From the NCBI GenBank assembly GCA_964017155.1, contig OZ024861.1, positions 26,279,628 through 26,343,627 on the forward strand: a stretch of 64,000 nt of DNA, in the 5' to 3' direction. The stretch comes from Oasisia sp. SBJ-2009 (Eukaryota > Annelida > Polychaeta > Sabellida > Siboglinidae). The first letter of the stretch is position 1. The number at the start of each line of letters is the position of its first letter. The notes under the pieces are model-generated. The model saw only the letters and a program-made list of their open reading frames with translations. It searched no databases and was not told where the DNA came from. Position numbers and translations under genes: made by a program. Shown piece by piece: positions 26,101 to 36,370 of this stretch.

Positions 26101-29100
26101 CCTAAAAGCACCTGTCGGAAGCAAGGTAATGTCTGCAGTTAGCATAGATTTATTTACAAATATCAGCCGGAACTTAAAACAAACAGATATGTTAAGTGTC
26201 CTGGACTGGCCAGATCAGTTGTACAAACGATTTGCTTTGTCACCTGATGAAGCCAGTGAGATAATTGCAATCTGGGGTCTGGCACTGGTGTGGCTGAGCC
26301 TGAACTGAGTGTTACAAGACTTCCTGACTGGGCCTCTAAGACAACAATGCCCATGAATGGCATTGACCCTGAGATTATTTAAAGCCTTGCATTGAGTAGA
26401 CATCAAAAACAGCTGCCTTATTTGTCTTCTTGTGTCTTGCATATTGTTGACACAGTTGATTAGCTTTAGATGTTCACTGTGGACTGCACATGCTATATAT
26501 ATCGAAGGCTCCCCGTTATCGCCCACCGCAAACCTGCCGGTCTTGTGGAACCACATCTTTATAATTTCTATTTATTTTTAATATAGATCTGTGTTTGTAA
26601 CTGTTTAATTTAACTGAAGTTTTTTTTTTATAAATATTACAATTAGTAATTATTACAAATGAAGACATATTTCAAAAGACACGTTATTATAAGCATTCAT
26701 CTAGACCGAATGCCTCCTTCAAGTAACACAGGATAAAATTAATCATACAGCCATCTATAATCCACGATGATAAGAACGTTTTAAGAAAGATGTAACACCC
26801 CTATGACAACGTGAATTACTTCTAGTTCAACTTATGAATACAATGGTTGCTGTGGGCCTATTATTAATAAAGCATGGTGTATATACAGCTTGTAGGTCTA
26901 GTTGGCCTATGCAGTATTGTTTGCATCATTATAGTTCTTAGTATTAAATATTATATTTTATGCATAGCGTGTACACACTAAATTATAATTGTGAATGTTT
27001 TGTTTTATTCACAACAGTGAGAACTAGTTTCAGGAGAAAAGTACTTTTGTGTTTACTTCAAGTACATATTTTTACTTTTTACTTGTACTTCAAGTACATA
27101 TTTCTAGAAGTACTTTTACTTTTACTTGAGTAGCTTTTTCTAGGGTTACTTTTACTTTTACTCAAGTACAAAATAAATCTACTTGTTACAGCTCTGGGCC
27201 TGGGGTAACATCATTTGTACATAATAGTAATGATTACAAATGTTGAAGTAATAGGTTGAACTAGAATACAGTGCATTAGACTAATGGTAATAGGAAGCAA
27301 TGTGATAGTAATTAGCCTGTTGTTTGCATATAACATTTCAGCCAAATTTCCAGATTACCCCACGGGTACTGCATTTACCCATACTTTGACTTCACAGGAA
27401 TTTACACTTTCAAGTAATACTGGCTTCCTTTGTGGGAGAGCTAAAAAAAAAAAAAACTACGATGCTGAGATTATTTACGTAGAAAAGACAATTAACTGTT
27501 CACCAAGCACACAGTAGTACAACATATGAGCAGTGGGGTTTAATTATAGTGTAATTAATATAATCCACCAATTTATGTGGTGGCACTGAGAAATGACTAT
27601 TGCTAGTCTTTTATATCACTATGGTACTTAAATATGAAATTATTTATGATGTATTTATACTTTATATTATACAAAGGTATTTGATATTTTCAAATAGCAT
27701 GTACGACTAAGTATAATATAACATGGCAATGTAAAATACTTTCTGGCAGCCATCTTCATTTTGATGGTAGTAATGACGTTACATAAAGTCACTGTCAGTG
27801 ATGCATTTAGTACTTTTAGTACAGTTTGTATGTGCATATGAAGTAATGAATGGGACAACAATGTTCAAGTGACAAGATGGCACACGTGGAAATTGGACAC
27901 TACAAGCAGCACGGTGCCCAAGCAAGTCAAAGGCACAAATCCTCAAATAATTTATAATATCAGAACGTGTACACCAAACCCTAAAGTAGATTCATCTGGG
28001 ACTGCCAGTTAGTCAATGCCAAAGCTATATTAGATTTGTTCGGTATCCGACATTCTGTCGGAACTAGAGTTGATGTCCGGTAGGAGGCGCTGTTGTATTG
28101 GTAGGCAGGTTCCCACTGCACATGTGCAGATAAAGTGCCAGAGCTAGAGCTTATTTAACATATATGTCCGGGTCAATAGCAATGGCCATTTTTATTTCTC
28201 CATCAGACAGCCAAGTACATCCATCTGTAGGGAGGTCAGACGAATTTGCTGCCCCTTCTGACATGGGGAGACATGGGTCTGGGTTTAGTGGCCGTAGTTT
28301 ATTATCACGCAACATACCTTTCATTTATATACATTTTCTTATGTTGTTATAATGTCAGTCCATATTTTGGTGGTGTTTAAGAGTGGTTAATGATTTTGTC
28401 CTCTCAGTGTTGTATTTTGGTTTTCATTATTTATGCCTGTGGCCATACTGGAACAGGTTGACAATCTTCCAAAATTATTTACGAGATTATGTTAATGAGT
28501 ACGGCCATTTTCTAAGTTGCAAACAAAGAAGAAAGATAAATTTATTATATCATACAAATATCATGATAATCAGTAAATAAAAAGTTGTAGTAATTAGGCA
28601 GTTAAAATGGCCTATGTTTGATGATGTTTTGTGACTATTTATTTAGTTGGATTCAGTGGTCTTTTGTGTAGTAAATTGTGAATTATCTGGGGCCGGTTTC
28701 ATAAAGCGGTGTAACTTTACTAGCAATTATGTGGTCTTACAGCCAGTTTCATGAGATAAATTTAGCATTCGCGTAAACAAATCGATGTAGCATTGACCTA
28801 AGGTTGCGGTGGGGAATCCCTGTATTTTTAAGGTGTCTGTAGACACCCTGTTTCACTTTAGCTGCCGCCTATGCTAGGCACTTCAACAACAATTTAAATA
28901 TCATCATAGGATGTTGGAAATAGGCTCAAATGAAAGGTAATGAGGATCACATAACTTTTAATTTTATTACGATATCGTTACTAGATCCGAAGTTATTGCA
29001 AATTAAAGATGGAAAAATTGCGCAAAATTTGTGTATCTCTTATAATGGTAAAATGAGCTCATTTTTGTGTTTTCTATTGATAAATATTTGAATAAAAGTG

Positions 29101-32100
29101 ACTTTAAAATGGCATAACTTTGTGATTTATATGACTATTAAAATACTTTTTGCAGTGTTTTAGTTAATATTAGTTAAGTAGTAACATACCAACACATTCT
29201 AATCAAGACCAGCAGAGTCCATAAATATGAAGATATTTATACATATTATGCAGTGTGCACAACCACATTGATATTTTATGAGAATAAATATATGTTAACT
29301 AGTCATGTAATAATAAATAAATTAATTAATTAGTTAATAGGCGATAATTAGCAGGCCACCTCGACAGACAGAAACCTTGTGGTAAAATACCACAATATCC
29401 ATGAATATGTTTATATTATATAAACATGAAATCTGTAGAACCATCTATAAATTGTACTCTATAAATTAGAGTTATGTAATATTAATAATAAACTAATTAA
29501 TAAATCAATATATAATTAGTAGCCGTGCTTTGTACACATGAATAAAATGCCGTAATGTCCATAATTATTAAGACATTCCCACATTAATTACTGTAGTAAA
29601 TACACATTAGCCAGTAATTTCACATTAACACTAACTTAATTAATAATAAGTTAATATTGGTTAATGTTAGCATGCTAATTCGACTAATGGCTAGGTTTTG
29701 ATGAAAGCCCGCAGTAAATAATTATGAATTAAATATAATTTATGCAATGCTTAGAACCACATGAAATATCATGATCAACCATCAATAAATACATGTATGT
29801 CATTATAGCATAAATAATAACTTTATTAATAATTAACTAAATAACAAACTCAACAGATCAATACATGACTATGAAGCACAGTTGTCATACTTCACTTGTT
29901 TATGGGTGACCGTGATGTTACAGGTTGGACAAATGCTGCAGGCTCAGTAGTGGCCAGTAATAAATTGTTATCGTTTCATATTATTCTGCATTTAAACATG
30001 AACTTCATGAAGTAATGTTTATAAACTGTTCACAGTGTTTCATCACCGACTCCGACATCTCGTGTCAAATGCAAGACCGCTTTCTGTGATACACTCCACA
30101 GGGATAAAGTCCGAGATGAAGAAGCTGCTCACATTACTTCGCCTCATTATGTTCAGTGTAGATATGTGTAGATATGTGTATTATCTGTCACATTGAGCGA
30201 GACAAATTGTGTAATAAATTATAAATTAGTGTAAACAGATGATGACTGTGATATATTGATGCCTTTATAGGTTCTGTGTCTTCACAGTTAATTGACAGAT
30301 GCAGTTTTGTTCGAGCAATAAACTAATGTTGTGTTCTTGTCTATTAAGACTGTAGTGTACATGTCACGTTCACAGGGACTGTATCTTCAGAGAGTGTAGA
30401 TATGTTGCTGTGTCATCTTCAGTCAAACGAAGCTTGTAATTATGCATACTCATGTGTGATTGTTTCAGGTGCGAGATTTCTGAAATAAAACAATTCAAAG
30501 TGCATGCAATAATTACAATAATTCATCAGGCACATCATGTCAGTATTATTGCATATTCATTCAAATAAATAACAAATAAATAATTATTAGTAATGTGTAA
30601 CATTTATAGAAGTAATAGCATTATTATTAATTTTAATTAGGAATAGCAGTAGTGATATTTTATTCACAATGTCATAAAACAGGAGCACACTAAATAACAT
30701 GAACTTTATCTTATTAACATAGTGGACCTGTAACAATATAAATAACACAGAAATAAATATTAAAGTAAAATCAACATTGACAGTACATAGCAATACTTAA
30801 TTAGGCATATTTCCAACAATAAAACTGAGAATGACAGATCGGTCAAATTACATGATTTTTTAATGGCGGAAAACCATATTTCGCATCGAAGCACGCCACA
30901 AATTTCTTCACCACTAACTAACATAAATCCCTTAGATTAGGTTACACACAAAATATGTTCACATAAACATATATATATAGACCATAAACCAATAATTTGG
31001 TAACACGCACACGATTCTATCGAGAGACGATACATGTCACGTGACACAACACCTACGCTAACCGGGTTATAATGGCGTCAATGCCGGCGAAACTTCAAAT
31101 TTTTTGAATGGCTCAAAACCATATGGTGCGCCCGTGCAAGCAAAAGCTTTCTTCACAACAATTAAAATAAACCTTATAAATTACCTTTATTACAAAATAT
31201 TTTATGTTACACACACCTAAACTGCTTAATCAAACTTGTTTTTGGTGACACACACGCAATTTCATCGAGACACAGGCCATGGCAACGGTAAAACTTCACG
31301 CTGTTTGAATGGCTCAAAACCGCATGGTGCGCCCGATCACGGCAAAGATATTTCAGGATGAATTAATAAAAATCCAATAGATTACATAAACCACAAAATA
31401 TGTTTTGTTAAAGTAATCTATATTTTGTAAATTCAGTAATGAAACACAGCTACGTCATCATATCGATGAAATCTAGCTTAGTTTTGGTCAAATTAAAAAA
31501 ATAAAACAACGCAAATAAAGTTAAACTTACCTCGAAGATGGAGTCGCCAGTCGATGACGTCAATCATAAAAAAATATGCGCGAATCAGAGAGTTAAAACA
31601 AAACGGTACCAAGGTCCAAGTAAACGAATCGACGCCTGCCGGTACGCGGCATTGCGCGCACGCGAAATCACCGCCGCAGCAAGATTTCGTTTGAAGTGCC
31701 TACCTATGTAGTTGAGTGGGCGTGTCAGAAACATTAACAAACTTGGCCTTGGGGAACATACCGTAAATATTTCAACTAGTGCAACTATGGAGCATACTCA
31801 TGAAACGCAACTAGCACAACTTTACGACGTTACGAGTTATCGCCCATGGTAAGCAGGTTCTATGAAACCAGCCCCTGCACAGCAGTCCGAAAATATTGCG
31901 TCTAGGTATGTCAGGATTCTATCCCAAATACACCTGCAAGGAAAAACGTCACAAATACTAAAAACAAAGTAGTAATACCCCCAATTCCAGTCAATAGTTT
32001 CTGTGTCAACTGTACTCTACTATAATATGTAGGTCTATATAACCTTGCATTATCGCCCACAGCATTGGACGATAATATTATAGTCGTCTTACCCAAAACC

Positions 32101-32135
32101 ATCCTGGCGATTTCGGATGGTAAGAAACACTCCAT
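11658..32135 (-). CDS. NPAT: NPAT orthologue, 12 exons, 1822 codons
   Basis: Exons: 32093-32135, 25655-25825, 23777-24577, 23280-23487, 22362-22506, 21433-21732, 20888-20987, 18581-19246, 16904-17005, 13686-16531, 12848-12877, 11658-11714. All junctions are GT..AG, phases agree throughout, and the joined length is 5469 nt. NPAT is the histone-gene coactivator of the histone locus body, driven by cyclin E/CDK2. The N-terminus (LPSEIARMVLGYLKDEGC, residues 5-22) is the LisH-type start of the family. The last residues (SLTDMDVDKFLSVLHAK) match the conserved NPAT C-terminus. CDK-type sites (TPVKR, SPRRK) lie around residues 387-407, and a DPDFDAIFSNLFGI patch is encoded by exon 7. The 2.8 kb exon is Ser/Thr-rich and disordered, with 14-residue repeats near residues 1602-1714. 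Human NPAT is 1427 residues; the extra length is mostly this exon. Minor exon boundaries are inferred. Confidence 0.9.
12400..12702 (+). mobile_element. MITE family A copy 1
   Basis: Begins GCTTTATGTAGAGACCCGTCC after a TA and ends CTGCATAAAGC. The interior has repeated GACGGGTA words. It lies in the NPAT intron before the 30-bp exon. Related copies are at 17331, 42993, 50401 (inverted), 50660 and a fragment near 52780. Confidence 0.7.
13885..14290 (-). repeat. In-frame 42-bp minisatellite inside NPAT exon 10
   Basis: Seven regular 42-bp units start at 13927, 13969, 14011, 14053, 14095, 14137 and 14179, with degenerate units on both sides. The unit encodes 14 residues around SSTMSPVSVQCKHP. 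The period is a multiple of three, so copy-number change keeps the frame. Each unit carries an SP dipeptide and one Cys. Copies differ mainly at synonymous or single-base positions, which points to recent homogenisation. Confidence 0.9.
17138..17194. repeat. (TA)n microsatellite
   Basis: About 28 TA units in an NPAT intron, 130 bp upstream of the exon ending at 17005. Confidence 0.95.
17331..17589 (+). mobile_element. MITE family A copy 2 (diverged)
   Basis: Starts TTGATGTAGAGACCCGTCCC and ends CTGCATAAAG. Interior words (TAGAAATA, AAGGTCTTC, TGTGACTGGC) align with the other family A copies, but the TIR is eroded. It lies in an NPAT intron. Confidence 0.6.
19264..20580. mobile_element. 1.3 kb non-autonomous DNA transposon with 38-bp TIRs
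   Basis: The left end (19264-19301, containing CTTAACAAAATCGGTCGGAT) is the reverse complement of the right end (20543-20580) over 38 bp with two mismatches. On the minus strand an ATG at about 20015 opens a 34-codon frame that stops. One frame over, the sequence continues as an acidic EEVTDESVADDDEDDNFANY stretch. This could be the decayed N-terminus of a transposase; acidic N-termini occur in piggyBac-type proteins. The element sits in the NPAT intron with its left end 17 nt from the 3' splice site of the exon starting at 19246. Confidence 0.7.
22533..22922. mobile_element. MITE family C copy 1 (CAGGGTCC termini)
   Basis: Begins CAGGGTCCATACACATCTGG and ends CCCCATACGGACCCTG, giving a terminal inverted repeat of about 12-14 bp. 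The interior is full of TTCAAGGC and its complement GCCTTGAA. Both sides are flanked by ATAAAA, a 6-bp duplication rather than the 8 bp of hAT. A second copy is at 45525-45988. It lies 26 nt upstream of the NPAT exon beginning at 22506. Confidence 0.75.
24580..24739. repeat. (TAACAG)n hexanucleotide array at an NPAT splice acceptor
   Basis: About 26 nearly perfect TAACAG units. On the gene strand this is (CTGTTA)n and runs directly into the CTGTTACAG that forms the 3' splice site of NPAT exon 3 (24577). It replaces the usual polypyrimidine tract. Confidence 0.97.
25917..27196. mobile_element. Non-autonomous hAT element with perfect 8-bp target duplication
   Basis: The left end CAGAGCCGTAATG and the right end TTACAGCTCTG form a TIR of about 11 bp. 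Subterminal regions are packed with AAGTACTTTTACTT words in both orientations. GGCCTGGG occurs immediately outside both ends (25909-25916 and 27197-27204), a perfect 8-bp target site duplication typical of hAT. The 1280-bp interior has only short unassigned frames. It lies in NPAT intron 1. Confidence 0.92.
28688..31877. mobile_element. Putative 3.2 kb non-autonomous DNA element (family E)
   Basis: The left end TGGGGCCGGTTTCATAAAGC and the right end TATGAAACCAGCCCC form a TIR of about 17 bp. Subterminal blocks (ACTTTACTAGCAATTATG; GAATCCCTGTATTTTT on the left, CAACTAGCACAACTTTACGA on the right) recur in the shorter copy at 42943-43756, which supports one unit. The interior is AT-rich and non-coding, and holds a three-fold diverged duplication. 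No clear target duplication was found. It lies in NPAT intron 1. Confidence 0.55.
30860..31460. repeat. Three diverged copies of a block of about 220 bp
   Basis: Words GGCTCAAAACC-ATATGGTGCGCCCG, TTTCTTCAC, TAAATTAC...AAAATAT and ACACGCA...TTCATCGAGA recur from about 30862, 31100 and 31305. It is internal to the family E element. Confidence 0.6.
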
Positions 32136-32423
32136 TACATTCGATATATGCAGTGATCAGTCAGTGAAAACAGCAAAGTAAGTAAAGTCATACGAGACGA
32201 TGTAAACATCTCTTTCTTTTTCGTGCATTCTAAAAATGGCGGAATATGATGCGCATGCGTACAATGCACTGTATCCAAAACTATTACCTCTACAAATATC
32301 CGCTAGATGGCGACGCCAACGCATAAAAACGACGACAGGTGTCACCAATGGTATGTAATGGTATGTACAAAGCGCGCGAACTTGTCGAATGATAGCGTCA
32401 TTAACAACAGTAGCTAAATAATT
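32136..32423. promoter_or_regulatory. NPAT upstream region with NRF1- and YY1-like sites
   Basis: Within about 120 bp upstream of the NPAT start codon are a GCGCATGCG palindrome at 32251-32259 (the canonical NRF1 site) and AAAATGGCGG at 32233-32242 (a YY1-like site). Both are common in TATA-less housekeeping promoters, and no TATA box is evident. A weak plus-strand gene may share this region. Confidence 0.55.
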
Positions 32424-34299
32424 ATGGCAAGTACACCAATCGCACAAGGCATAGGCCTGACACACGGTCCGGTAGGTTTTATACATAGAACATGCTAATC
32501 AACTGTTTTAGAAATATATTGCAGTGATTACACTTTGCAGCCTAATGCCGTAATGGCAATGCTAGGCCAACTAGGTCTAGGCTAGGTCTAGTGCTTAGGC
32601 CCTAGGCGGCTAGGCATAACCCTAGCACTATATATTATAGGCATGCAAAACAAATCTATCGGACCAGAGACCGACAATAATCATCAATGATCAATCCACA
32701 CCCTCTGAACCCTGACACATCACCTTGCTAGCTGCAACAAGTACAGTACTTTTCAGTAGGAATGATAGATGAATTTTAACAAATATGAGTCTGCATGTTT
32801 TGAGCAGTTAAGCCTTTGCCGCAGAAAAATGTAGCAGAAGCACCCGGAAGGCCGTGACGAAGATTGTGATTGTGGTTTCTTATGGGTTTTTTCTATATAG
32901 CTTTTTTCTTGGTGTTTTTGTTGATCTTCTGCAGAGATCTCATGCAGTGTTTACAGGGACGACATGTATATAATTCCCAGGAAAACCACAACCACCAAAT
33001 AAGTAATGATGCATGTACATTTATTAACCTTGAACACTCCTTAGAGGTTGTTATAATTAATAAACTATTGTTTGGATTTTAAATGTTTTATGCTTGTCAT
33101 TCACATGGCATATATATGCACAATATTGCGCATGTGTATACACTGATTGTGAGCTCGTCGTGATGTGTTTTCAGCGCTGGACAATACTGTTTGACGAGGA
33201 TGGTGAAAGCAAGACCTGGGTAAACATTGGCTCTCCTTCTCATCACGCAATCAAACTACTCAATGTAAGCCACTTTAAATATACGTCTACAAAGTCAATA
33301 TTCTCAGATCATTAAATTATGTCATCAGCTACAACAAAATATATAATATATAAATGAATAATATATAAAAATAGATGTAATAATGTTAAGGAGTGTAAGC
33401 GTACACATGATTTGTCAGTTACAATTCAAACTACACAATATGTTGTGCTTACAAAACTTCCATGTCTCATGGTAAAACACTATGAAGTTAATTTATACGT
33501 AACATCGAAGGTGTTGAATATTGGAGAAGCTGGCCATTGGAAGAGATGAACTTTGGTGGGTTCACATCTTTGAGGAGTTGACCCTCAACGGAGTCTTGTT
33601 TCCAGCATTTGGCAATGTTCTAGTAGCTAACTAATCTATATACATATTGTGGTTACAATCTAATAATCTCTTGTTCAGAATGCTGTCGCTAAGCCAACCT
33701 TTCTATGCTAATAATAAGCGTGGTCACTGCCAGACTGCTTGTCATCCTCAGTGATTATTTTATGTCCCAAATTGAGACATGACTGACATTAATGTGATCT
33801 CATGAGGGATACAGTCCCCAATGTTGAGAGCCAGGTTTTTCCACAAAATGTTCCATACCTGCCCTGTGTGGTTATTGAACCCTTGGCATGATAATGTTTG
33901 GAACCATGACAGATATTAACTTAAATTAACCTGTTTTTCTCGCACTGCTTGATTTTTCAGGGCACACCTCTCACACCTGGCTCAGAGCTCCGGGGGCGGG
34001 AAATTAGACGAACTCCTCCCTGCAGCGACACTACCCAGAGAACAACCCCGTTCAGTTCCACCTCGCACTGTATCATGTCCCGGTGGAATAGGCTCCACAC
34101 GTCCTCTGTCAAGGTCGCTTGGACATCACACAACAGAAATTGTTCACGCCCGCCTTGCAGAGCACGCCTTCCAAAGCCAACCACTTGTGTCCCATTTGAA
34201 CGATCTGCTAAGTTCTACTTAACTCTACAGGGTAATCAAAGTACACCAGAAGCTCCGAAATGTGAACAAAGGAAGCTGGTTTTCTGTGAAGAAGATTAA
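32424..34299 (+). CDS. Possible small plus-strand gene, function unrecognised
   Basis: A start codon at 32424 gives 16 codons ending in a donor (32471, CCG then GTAGGT). The strongest piece is an exon at 33175-33264 after a TTTTCAG, encoding RWTILFDEDGESKTWVNIGS and ending in a good GTAAGC donor; phases agree. The third exon is ambiguous. An acceptor at 33960 gives a frame ending at 34299, while an acceptor at 33985 gives SSGGGKLDELLPA and a stop at 34222. The minus strand of the same piece is also open with a possible donor. I do not recognise the protein. It would be divergent to NPAT. No ATM-like sequence, the vertebrate partner of NPAT, was found. Confidence 0.35.
32550..32635. repeat. 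CTAG-rich patch
   Basis: Eight CTAG tetranucleotides occur within about 75 bp, mostly as GGCTAGG or GTCTAGG words. It is not a clean tandem repeat. Confidence 0.7.
33265..33960. other. Intron or spacer, nothing recognised
   Basis: AT-rich sequence between the two candidate exons of the weak plus-strand gene. No repeats or motifs were recognised. Confidence 0.35.
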
Positions 34300-34542
34300 C
34301 TTCCTGATGACAACGATTCTGTGAGGTTGCACTGGCCAAGTAAAAACAGCCTCTGCATTTGAATTCTAAACCAACAGATTCCGACAATGTCTGCTTGTTA
34401 TACATTTATAGTATATATTTTAAATACTGCATGGGGTAAACGTTTTAAATAATTATTTTATTTTAATACGAAGTAATATTCTAAACATTTATAAAGATAC
34501 CATGGCTTATGGAATATGATGTTCACGGCTGCAAGATTTGGT

Positions 34543-34740
34543 TATTTTGTAAGAAATTAACTTTGGAGCATAACTTTTGAAACATATGACGATTCGACCC
34601 ATCAGCTATAGGTCTTTGTCACATACTGATGTCACGTGTAATGACTCGTATATGACCAAGACCTGTAGCTGATTGGTCAATACATTTCAGTTATACATTT
34701 CAGATGTTATGCTCCAAACCAAGTTAATTTCTTACAAAAT
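34543..34740. mobile_element. 198-bp foldback/MITE with TIRs of about 35 bp
   Basis: The left arm ATTTTGTAAGAAATTAACTT, then TGGAGCATAAC, is mirrored at 34706-34740. The right arm carries an extra GGTT between the two blocks. The interior has no coding capacity. Confidence 0.75.
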
Positions 34741-35583
34741 ACTGTGGCTTGTAGATTACATTTGTAGTATACTACACTGCCTTTGGAAGTCATATATATT
34801 GGTAATTATTCATTACTGAAAATCCTTACAGCATTCTGCCTTGATAGTGGCTGAACATTGGCAAGTTTCCAACAGATATGAGCAAATATAATAATTATTG
34901 TTCACATATATATTGTTTTTTATACATTATATTACATATATAAACACATGTAAGGTTTTTGTCTTCAGAGGTTAAGCAAGCCAGTCTTCCTTACACCACT
35001 GTTTGTATGTAATAAGTGAAATATCTATATGATGTTGTTATTTTATTATATATTTTATGTAGTCATTTTATTACCTATTTTATGATGTAGTTTATTTATT
35101 CGAATAAACGTATACAAAACCATGCAGTGTCAATATTTAATGGCATCTAAAAATCCAGAAAACAACTTGAATCGGAAGCTTCACTATTATTCTTGTTTCT
35201 TTTAACTTCAGCATAAGCTGAGTATATTTAATGATTGTTTTGGATTAATGTTGGAACAATTCTGGTTTTTAAATGGTGCTTGTGTTGAACATATTTTGAA
35301 CACTGCCGTAACGATTCAATGTTGCATTTGCTGGATTTCACTGATAACTTAGTATAGTGATGGCACAGTTACTAAGTACATCTATACATAATGTATTAAA
35401 CACCTATGAAAGATGCCTAACTGAAGACGTTTCCAAAGTCTGGTGAACATTTATAATATAATTTTATTTATATGAATTAACAATTCCATAACCATAGTTA
35501 TTAAAATACAAACTTATTTAAAGCTAGCACTAGTGTAGAGTGCCAACAAGTAATCAGTTATTAATATCAGTATCATAGCTGAT

Positions 35584-36090
35584 CTCCATCTCCTGAGAGT
35601 TCCACGCCACAATCTGGAACATTTTGGCCAGCGTGGCTTTTCTGTGATGGCACCACACGTGTGGAGCGACCTGCCAGACAGTCTACGTCATATAGACTCA
35701 TTAGAACTTTTTATGTCGAATTTAAAGACACATCTTTTTAAATCCGCATTTATAAGTTACTTGTAGGTTTTTTGTCACAATGAATTTATTTTAACCATAA
35801 TTATAGTTTCCCAAACTATTTTAGTGTATTGTTTTAATATCTTATTAATATATAATATATGTATTTTTAATTAATTATTTATTTTATATATTTATTTATT
35901 GCTGATAAGTTTAGCTTATACCCTATGAGTTTTAGAAACTATATTTAATTAATTATTTATTATCATTTAAACAACTTCACTTTTTAATTGATTAATCAAA
36001 TTTTATACATTTATATGTTACAGATGTTGTATGAAAGAAAGTTTTCTGGATATACGGCGCTTTATAAATAAAAATTATTATTATTATTTA
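35584..36090 (+). mobile_element. 5'-truncated LINE 3' end with ORF2 C-terminus
   Basis: The frame 35584-35766 ends in LKTHLFKSAFISYL before a TAG, preceded by GQRGFSVMAPHVWSDLPDSL. This GxRxFSVxAPxxWxxLPxxxR...FKxxLKTHLF pattern is the conserved C-terminus of animal LINE ORF2 proteins. A 3' UTR of about 300 bp follows, ending in ATAAATAAAAATTATTATTA, a typical short-unit LINE tail. Everything upstream of the last 60 codons is missing. Confidence 0.8.
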
Positions 36091-36094
36091 TAGC

Positions 36095-36370
36095 AAGTAA
36101 AGGTAAGTTCTAATTTAGGGCAGTATCCAGTCATCAGATCTGATGAAGGTGTTTTACGCTTTACTCCCAAGTAGCCTTGTTCAACTGAACACCATCATGG
36201 CTTCTCTGGGAACTATACACATCCACCAATGTCTATAGCCAGGTACTCATTCAACAGCTGAGTCAATTGAAGCAGTGTAGAGTGTCCAAGGTTTGACATA
36301 TAGCACATGATTCAAACCCGGATTCTCTTAGCGAGAGTCTGAAGCTCTAACCAGTGAGGCACTAAATGCT
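36095..36370 (-). mobile_element. SINE family S2 copy
   Basis: Read on the minus strand, a decayed tRNA-like head (CACTGGTTAGAG... GTTTGAATC) is followed by the shared body and tail (AGTACCTGGCTATAGACA, GAAGCCATGATGG, AACTTACCTTTACTTG). It directly follows the LINE 3' tail. Confidence 0.6.

Noticed and set aside
26215..26556. 113-codon minus-strand frame inside the hAT element
   Set aside because: No transposase signature; considered chance within a non-autonomous element.
31530..31600. Alternative NPAT first exon (minus-strand ATG and strong GTAAGT donor near 31530)
   Set aside because: The reading encodes a short peptide inside the family E element and does not resemble the LisH start; the 32135 start matches the family.
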